Part shown: positions 59,689-64,000 of the stretch, piece by piece
How positions within the stretch are numbered: the first letter of the stretch is position 1
Layout of the letters: each line of letters starts with the position of its first letter
Assembly (NCBI GenBank): GCA_963811775.1
Contig: CAWESO010000009.1
Location: 124,001-188,000, forward strand
Direction: 5' to 3'
Source of the DNA: Chersky-840 sp963811775
GTDB taxonomy: Bacteria > Actinomycetota > Acidimicrobiia > Acidimicrobiales > UBA8190
DNA: 64,000 nucleotides
Notes under the pieces: generated by a model
Seen by the model: only the letters and a program-made list of their open reading frames with translations
What the model was told of the DNA's origin: nothing
Databases searched by the model: none
Program-made: the position numbers and the translations under genes

Positions 59689-62541
59689 ATGACCCGACCC
59701 CCGATGCGACCGATCGATCTGACAACGAGGCCGCGCCCGCGGTCGTCACCGCGCATCCTCGTCCGGATCGTCGGTGCCGTCGTCGTGTGTGGCGGCATGG
59801 TGCAGGTGGTGGCCGCCGCCAGCGGGGCGTCGAGCCCTCCCCTGGTACGCGCCGGACGCCTCGCCTCGCACACCGCACCGTCGGGCTCGACGGCACTGGG
59901 ATTACTCAGCACGTCACGACGCCTCAGCCTCCGCGTCGTCCTGGCGCCGTCGGACCCGGCCGGGTTGCAGTCGCTGCTCACGGACCTCTACGACGTGCAC
60001 TCGTCGCAGTACCACCACTGGCTGCGGCGCGGGCAGTTCCTCGCCCGCTTCGGCCCGACCAAGGCGGCGGTGTCCTCGGTCGAGCAGTGGCTCCATGGTG
60101 TCGGGCTCAGCGACACCACCGTGTCGGGGTTCTCGATCGACGTCGAGGCGACCGCGGGTCGCATCTCGAGGGCGCTCGGGGTGCACTTCAAGCGCTACCG
60201 CACCCGGGCCGGGGCGAGCGGGTTCGTCGCACCCGGGGCACCCCTCGTGCCCTCCTCCCTGAGCGGGGGCGAGATCGAGGACATTCTCGGACTCGACTCC
60301 CTGGCGCAGTACGTCCCCGAGACCGGGGGTGCGGTCACGGGCCGCACCTCGGCCCCGGCCGCGCCGCCGAACGCCTCGGCCCCGGCCGCGCAGCCGAACG
60401 CCGACGGCCTGACGCCGTGCGGCGCGGCCAACACCGCGGCAGGATCGAGCTTCTACACCCTCGACCAACTGGGCTCGGTGTACGGCGTGGGGTCGCTCCT
60501 GGCCGACGGGTTGAACGGGAACGGCCAGACCGTCGCCCTGTACGAGCTGGGCCAGCACTCGACCAGTGGCGTCTCGTCGTACAAGACGTGCTTCGGGCTC
60601 AGCAACCCGGTCTCGACCGTCGCCGTGGACGGCGGCGCGTCGGCGGGCGCCGGTGCGACCGAGGAAGCCGACGCGGACATCGAGCAGGTGATGACCCAGG
60701 CGCCGGGCGCGTCGATCATCTCCTACGAGGGGCCCAACACCGGCCCCGGCCAACTCGATGTGTGGAGCTCGATCGTGAACGCCGACGTGGCCCAGGTGGT
60801 GTCGACCAGCTGGGGGGTGTGCGAGCCTCTCGCCGGCCAGACGTTCAGCACGTTGTTCATGCAGGCCGCCTCCCAGGGCCAGACGATCCTCGCCGCGTCG
60901 GGCGACTCGGGGACCGAGGACTGCTTCCGCCAGAACTCGTCGACGGCGGCCGAGGTCGACTACCCCGCTTCGGACCCCCTGGTGACGGCCGTGGGCGGCA
61001 CCACGCTCTTCGGCACCGGCGACGAGGTCGTCTGGAACGTCTGTCAGTCGGGCGAGTCCGTGTCGTGCGCCAACGGTTCGGGGGGCGAAGGGGCCGGGGG
61101 CGGCGGCCTGTCCCGGGTCGAGTCCAAGCCGAGCTACCAACCGGAGGTCGTGCACTGGAGCACGTCCCAGTCGTGCGGCACGGTGTGCCGCGAGGTGCCC
61201 GACATCTCGGCCAACGCCGGCATCGGGATGGTCATCGACAACGCCGGGAGCTGGACGGCGGTGGGCGGCACCAGCCTCGCCGCACCGTTCATCGCCGGGA
61301 TCATCGCCGACAAGAACGACGGCTGCACCACGACGACGGGGAACTTCGCGCCCGCGTTGTACGGGCTGTGGTCCGAGGGCGTCTACGGGACGGCACTCAA
61401 CGACATCACCCAGGGCGACAACGACCTGACGGGGTCCAACGGCGGCCAGTACGCGGCGGGCTCGAGCTATGACGCCGCCAGCGGCGTGGGCTCGCCCATA
61501 GCAAGCGGCCTGACCTGTCCCGAGGTCTCCTCGGTGCAGCCCACGTCGGGCGCTCCGGGCTCAGAGGTGACCGTCACCGGGCTCGGGCTCGAGAAGGCGT
61601 CGGTCTTCTTCGGGAACACCCCGGCCCAGGTGGTGGGCACCTCGGCCACCTCGGCCACCGTCGTGGTCCCGTCGGGCGGTGGTGCGGTGTCGGTGCACGC
61701 CACCAGCGTCGAGGGCAGCGGCACGGCCACGGCGTCGTTCGACAACACCGGCTCAGGGTCGTCCTCGGGGTACGACCTGGTCGGGCGCGACGGCGGGGTG
61801 TTCGTGTTCCCGACCAACCAGCCGGGCGGCTTCTACGGGTCGCTGCCGGGACTCGGGGTCCACGTCAACGACATCGAAGGCATGGTGCCGTCTCCTGACG
61901 ACCGCGGCTACTTCCTCGTCGGCCAGGACGGCGGGGTGTTCGCCTTCGGCGACGCGCCGTTCCTGGGGTCGCTGCCGGGCCTGCGTGTCCACGTCAACGA
62001 CATCCGGGGCATCGTGCCCACCGAGGACAACCGCGGCTACTTCCTCGTCGGCCAGGACGGCGGGGTGTTCGCCTTCGGCGACGCGCCGTTCCTGGGATCA
62101 CTGCCGGGCCGGGGCATCCACATCGACAACGTCATCGGCATCGCGGCGACGCCGTCGGACCAGGGGTACTGGGTCGTCGCCGCCAACGGCACGGTGTACG
62201 CCTTCGGCAACGCGCCCGCCTTCGGCTCGGCCACCGGCACCTCGTCACCGGTATCGGGGATCGCGTCTACCCCCGACGGGGGCGGCTACTGGATCGTGAC
62301 GCAGAACGGCAGCGTGTTCGCCTTCGGCGACGCCGGGCTCTTCGGCTCGCTGCCCGGGCTCGGCGTGAAGCCGTCGCATCCCGTGATCGGCCTCGTGCCC
62401 ACCGCCGACGAGCGCGGGTACTGGCTCATCGGCGCGGACGGCGGGATCTTCGCCTTCGGGGACGCCCCCTTCGTGGGCTCGCTGCCCGGGCTCGGCGTCC
62501 ACGTCACCGACATCGTCGGGGCGGTGCCCACCACGCCCTGA
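59689..62541 (+). CDS. Secreted sedolisin (S53) protease with IPT and DGGVFAFGDA repeat domains, 950 aa
   Basis: Exported acid-type serine-carboxyl protease. N-terminal signal or anchor (about 22-45), pro-kumamolisin domain (about 70-205), peptidase domain (about 245-600). Catalytic Glu326 and Asp330 are in ATEEADADIEQVM, oxyanion Asp406 in AASGDSGTEDC, Ser529 in VGGTSLAAPFIAG. An IPT/TIG domain (about 605-680) and six DGGVFAFGDA-type repeats (about 690-945) follow. The ATG at 59689 is preferred; AGGAG abuts another in-frame ATG at 59671. The same repeats occur in the protein at 5553. Probably cell-surface attached. Confidence 0.93.
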   Translation: MTRPPMRPIDLTTRPRPRSSPRILVRIVGAVVVCGGMVQVVAAASGASSPPLVRAGRLASHTAPSGSTALGLLSTSRRLSLRVVLAPSDPAGLQSLLTDLYDVHSSQYHHWLRRGQFLARFGPTKAAVSSVEQWLHGVGLSDTTVSGFSIDVEATAGRISRALGVHFKRYRTRAGASGFVAPGAPLVPSSLSGGEIEDILGLDSLAQYVPETGGAVTGRTSAPAAPPNASAPAAQPNADGLTPCGAANTAAGSSFYTLDQLGSVYGVGSLLADGLNGNGQTVALYELGQHSTSGVSSYKTCFGLSNPVSTVAVDGGASAGAGATEEADADIEQVMTQAPGASIISYEGPNTGPGQLDVWSSIVNADVAQVVSTSWGVCEPLAGQTFSTLFMQAASQGQTILAASGDSGTEDCFRQNSSTAAEVDYPASDPLVTAVGGTTLFGTGDEVVWNVCQSGESVSCANGSGGEGAGGGGLSRVESKPSYQPEVVHWSTSQSCGTVCREVPDISANAGIGMVIDNAGSWTAVGGTSLAAPFIAGIIADKNDGCTTTTGNFAPALYGLWSEGVYGTALNDITQGDNDLTGSNGGQYAAGSSYDAASGVGSPIASGLTCPEVSSVQPTSGAPGSEVTVTGLGLEKASVFFGNTPAQVVGTSATSATVVVPSGGGAVSVHATSVEGSGTATASFDNTGSGSSSGYDLVGRDGGVFVFPTNQPGGFYGSLPGLGVHVNDIEGMVPSPDDRGYFLVGQDGGVFAFGDAPFLGSLPGLRVHVNDIRGIVPTEDNRGYFLVGQDGGVFAFGDAPFLGSLPGRGIHIDNVIGIAATPSDQGYWVVAANGTVYAFGNAPAFGSATGTSSPVSGIASTPDGGGYWIVTQNGSVFAFGDAGLFGSLPGLGVKPSHPVIGLVPTADERGYWLIGADGGIFAFGDAPFVGSLPGLGVHVTDIVGAVPTTP

Positions 62542-62621
62542 CGTCGGCCCTGAGGGAACCTTTTGCCGCCACTGGGCGTCATGTCAGTGTGAAGGCGTCC
62601 GCGGCGGAGGAGAGGTCCCAC

Positions 62622-63083
62622 ATGGCGTCAGGGCCGATGCCCTCCTCCGACCTGGCCACCTTGTACCGGCGCCAACGCGACGCCATGGTCCGTCTGGCCC
62701 GCCTGTTCACCGGGTCGAGCGTCGTGGCTGAGGAGGTGGTGCAAGAAGCCTTCCTGCGCATGCACCAGCAGCGCGTGCGGCCCCAGAATCCCGACGGCTA
62801 TCTCCGGACCACGGTGGCCAACCTCTCCAGGAGCCACCTGCGACGGCTGCGGCTCGAGCGGCGACTGCCGCCACCGGACCGGGTGGTGCCCTCGGACCCG
62901 GTCATCGACGAGACGTGGGCGGCCGTGTGCCGACTGCCCTTCCGCCAGCGGGCCGTCCTGGCGTTGCGCTTCTACGAGGACCTCCCCGAGGCGGAGATCG
63001 CCGACCTGCTCGGCTGCCGGGTCGGCACGGTGAAGTCCAGCCTGCACCGGGGACTGTCGAAACTTCGAGAGGAGTTGTCATGA
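62622..63083 (+). CDS. ECF RNA polymerase sigma factor, SigE/SigM-like, 153 aa
   Basis: Alternative sigma factor. Region 2: LYRRQRDAMVRLARLFTGSS with VVQEAFLRMHQQ; region 4: LPFRQRAVLALRFYEDLPEA, then EIADLLGCRVGTVKSSLHRG as helix-turn-helix. The ATG at 62622 has GGAGGAGAGG upstream; an earlier GTG at 62589 is less likely. Its stop overlaps the next gene (ATGA), the arrangement of sigma factor and membrane regulator. Confidence 0.95.
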   Translation: MASGPMPSSDLATLYRRQRDAMVRLARLFTGSSVVAEEVVQEAFLRMHQQRVRPQNPDGYLRTTVANLSRSHLRRLRLERRLPPPDRVVPSDPVIDETWAAVCRLPFRQRAVLALRFYEDLPEAEIADLLGCRVGTVKSSLHRGLSKLREELS

Positions 63084-64000
63084 CCGAGAGCGGCACTCTC
63101 GAAGACCGCTTGCGGCGCACGTTCCGGGCCGTGGCCGAGCGACCCGTGACCGGCATCAGCCTCGACGAAATCCCACCGTGGGAAAGAGTCGCGACGGTCG
63201 GATCGATCGGCGCGGACGGCGCAGGCGGTGCCGGGCGCTCACGCCGCTCGGTTCGTCTCGTGGGTGGCGCCGTCGCCGCGGCCGTGGTGCTCGTCGTGGT
63301 GACGCTGCTCGTCGCCTACGGGCCACGCAGCTCGACGACGGGAAAGAACCCGGCCCCGGCCACCGAACCGCCGGGGCAAGCGGTGCACGCCGTCTTCGCC
63401 CCGGCGAGACCGGTCACGCCGTCGGTGCTGGCGCGGACGGCGACGGTGCTGGACGCTCGTCTGAAGGCCTTGGGCGACACCACGGCCACCGCCACGGTCG
63501 ATCACGGCTCGATCGACGTCGCCGGGGCGAGCAGCGACGACATCCGGGCGATGGCGAAGACAGGGGCGTTCTTCGTCCGACCCGTGTCGTGTGGCGCCGT
63601 TCCCACCCGGCCGGCCGACGTCATCGGGCTCCAGTCCGGTCCCCTGCCGCCATGCCAGGCGCAGTACGAGACGACCGCCGCCAACCTGGGCATCGACGTG
63701 CAGACCGGCCGGCCCGCCAACACGATCCCTCCGGACCCCGGCTTCGCCTCGTACGCGACCACGACGCCACAGGACGACAACCCCGACGCGACGGTGTTGC
63801 TCGGCGCCGATCCGTCCGCCGCGAAACAGGAGTATTCCCGGTTCGTGCTCGGCCCCGCCCAGGTCGACGGGTCCGAGATCGCCACCGCCCAGGCGCAGTC
63901 GCTCGGATCGTCTGTCGGCAAGGGCGGTTGGAGCGTCGTGATCACGCTGACGACGACCGGCGCCGTGCAGTGGAACGACGTCGCCCAGCAGAATTTCCAC
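63080..64000 (+). CDS. Membrane protein with SecD-P1-like extracytoplasmic domain, coupled to the sigma factor, 3' partial
   Basis: Residues 1-58 are cytoplasmic (LEDRLRRTFRAVAERPVTGI, where an anti-sigma part would be), one helix lies at about 63-83 (GGAVAAAVVLVVVTLLVAYG), then an extracytoplasmic part follows. That part has TATVLDARLKALGDTTATAT, IDVAGASSDDIRAMAKTGAF followed by FVRPV, and SRFVLGPAQVDGSEIATAQA, then GGWSVVITLTTTGAVQWNDV. The order matches the P1 head of SecD/SecF. No zinc HxxxCxxC anti-sigma motif is seen. The window ends before the stop. Confidence 0.8.
   Translation, partial: MTESGTLEDRLRRTFRAVAERPVTGISLDEIPPWERVATVGSIGADGAGGAGRSRRSVRLVGGAVAAAVVLVVVTLLVAYGPRSSTTGKNPAPATEPPGQAVHAVFAPARPVTPSVLARTATVLDARLKALGDTTATATVDHGSIDVAGASSDDIRAMAKTGAFFVRPVSCGAVPTRPADVIGLQSGPLPPCQAQYETTAANLGIDVQTGRPANTIPPDPGFASYATTTPQDDNPDATVLLGADPSAAKQEYSRFVLGPAQVDGSEIATAQAQSLGSSVGKGGWSVVITLTTTGAVQWNDVAQQNFH

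Noticed and set aside
57371..59896. 841-codon minus-strand frame opposite the acyl-CoA dehydrogenase and hydrolase
   Set aside because: A GC-bias shadow; the plus-strand genes have clear catalytic motifs and leaderless promoters.
59652..61472. 606-codon plus-strand frame overlapping the S53 protease
   Set aside because: Arg-rich composition in the wrong register; the protease frame carries the catalytic residues.

Overview
The window is high-GC DNA from an actinobacterium. The best fit is Acidimicrobiia: two secreted proteins carry the DGGVFAFGDA-type repeats common in that class, a mycothiol-type (maleylpyruvate isomerase family) enzyme and DUF1918 are present, and many genes have a TANNNT box 6-7 bases before an ATG/GTG, the actinobacterial leaderless-promoter layout. 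The placement is inferred from gene content; there is no rRNA to confirm it. It reads as a chromosome with about 60 intact genes, several decayed ones and two complete insertion sequences.

Layout. 1-3111: end of a MacB/LolD-type ABC exporter. 3206-10852: accessory cell-surface region with small envelope proteins, an LPFTG-anchored protein, a secreted repeat protein behind a 54-aa microprotein, a lipoprotein between 20-bp direct repeats, a paralogue remnant and a frameshifted GH18 protein. 10873-17922: acyl-CoA synthetase, enoyl-CoA hydratase, mycothiol-type enzyme, an Ada/AlkA fusion coupled to Ogt (alkylation repair) and a methyltransferase. 18419-20607: a lipoprotein gene split by an IS1111-type IS110-family element whose boundaries can be read to the base. 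20715-26210: TetR/epimerase operon, GNAT, APH-like kinase, two VOC proteins, gamma-glutamyltransferase. 26535-29291: GH26-like and IPT/TIG secreted proteins.

29438-37799 resembles a mycobacterial dormancy (DosR) gene set: M50 protease, CtpF-like P-type ATPase, DUF1918, Rv2004c-like kinase, universal stress protein and an AdhA-like dehydrogenase. Three DosR-box-like GGACCTT sites lie upstream of three of these genes. The ATPase is a pseudogene: two frame changes, an internal deletion and an IS5-family insertion with a TAA target duplication. 37895-40438 holds a deleted MFS pump and a second MacB-type exporter led by a 51-aa membrane microprotein. A tRNA-Arg(CCT) follows.

40788-49475: GNAT, CPBP protein, a large Ig-like secreted protein, VOC/dehydrogenase pair, 14-TM MFS pump, DUF45 metalloprotease. 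49494-59569: acyl-CoA catabolism. Five overlapping minus-strand genes (two acyl-CoA dehydrogenases, class III CoA-transferase, two MaoC/FAS1-like hydratases) face an SDR across a palindrome, followed by a thioesterase, enoyl-CoA hydratase, a third acyl-CoA dehydrogenase and an alpha/beta hydrolase. 59689-64000: a sedolisin (S53) protease fused to IPT and surface repeats, then an ECF sigma factor coupled to a membrane protein with a SecD-P1-like domain, cut by the window end.

Several genes carry single frame changes in GC-rich runs. Some may be assembly errors, but the insertion-sequence disruptions are clear because the reading frames rejoin exactly once each element is removed.
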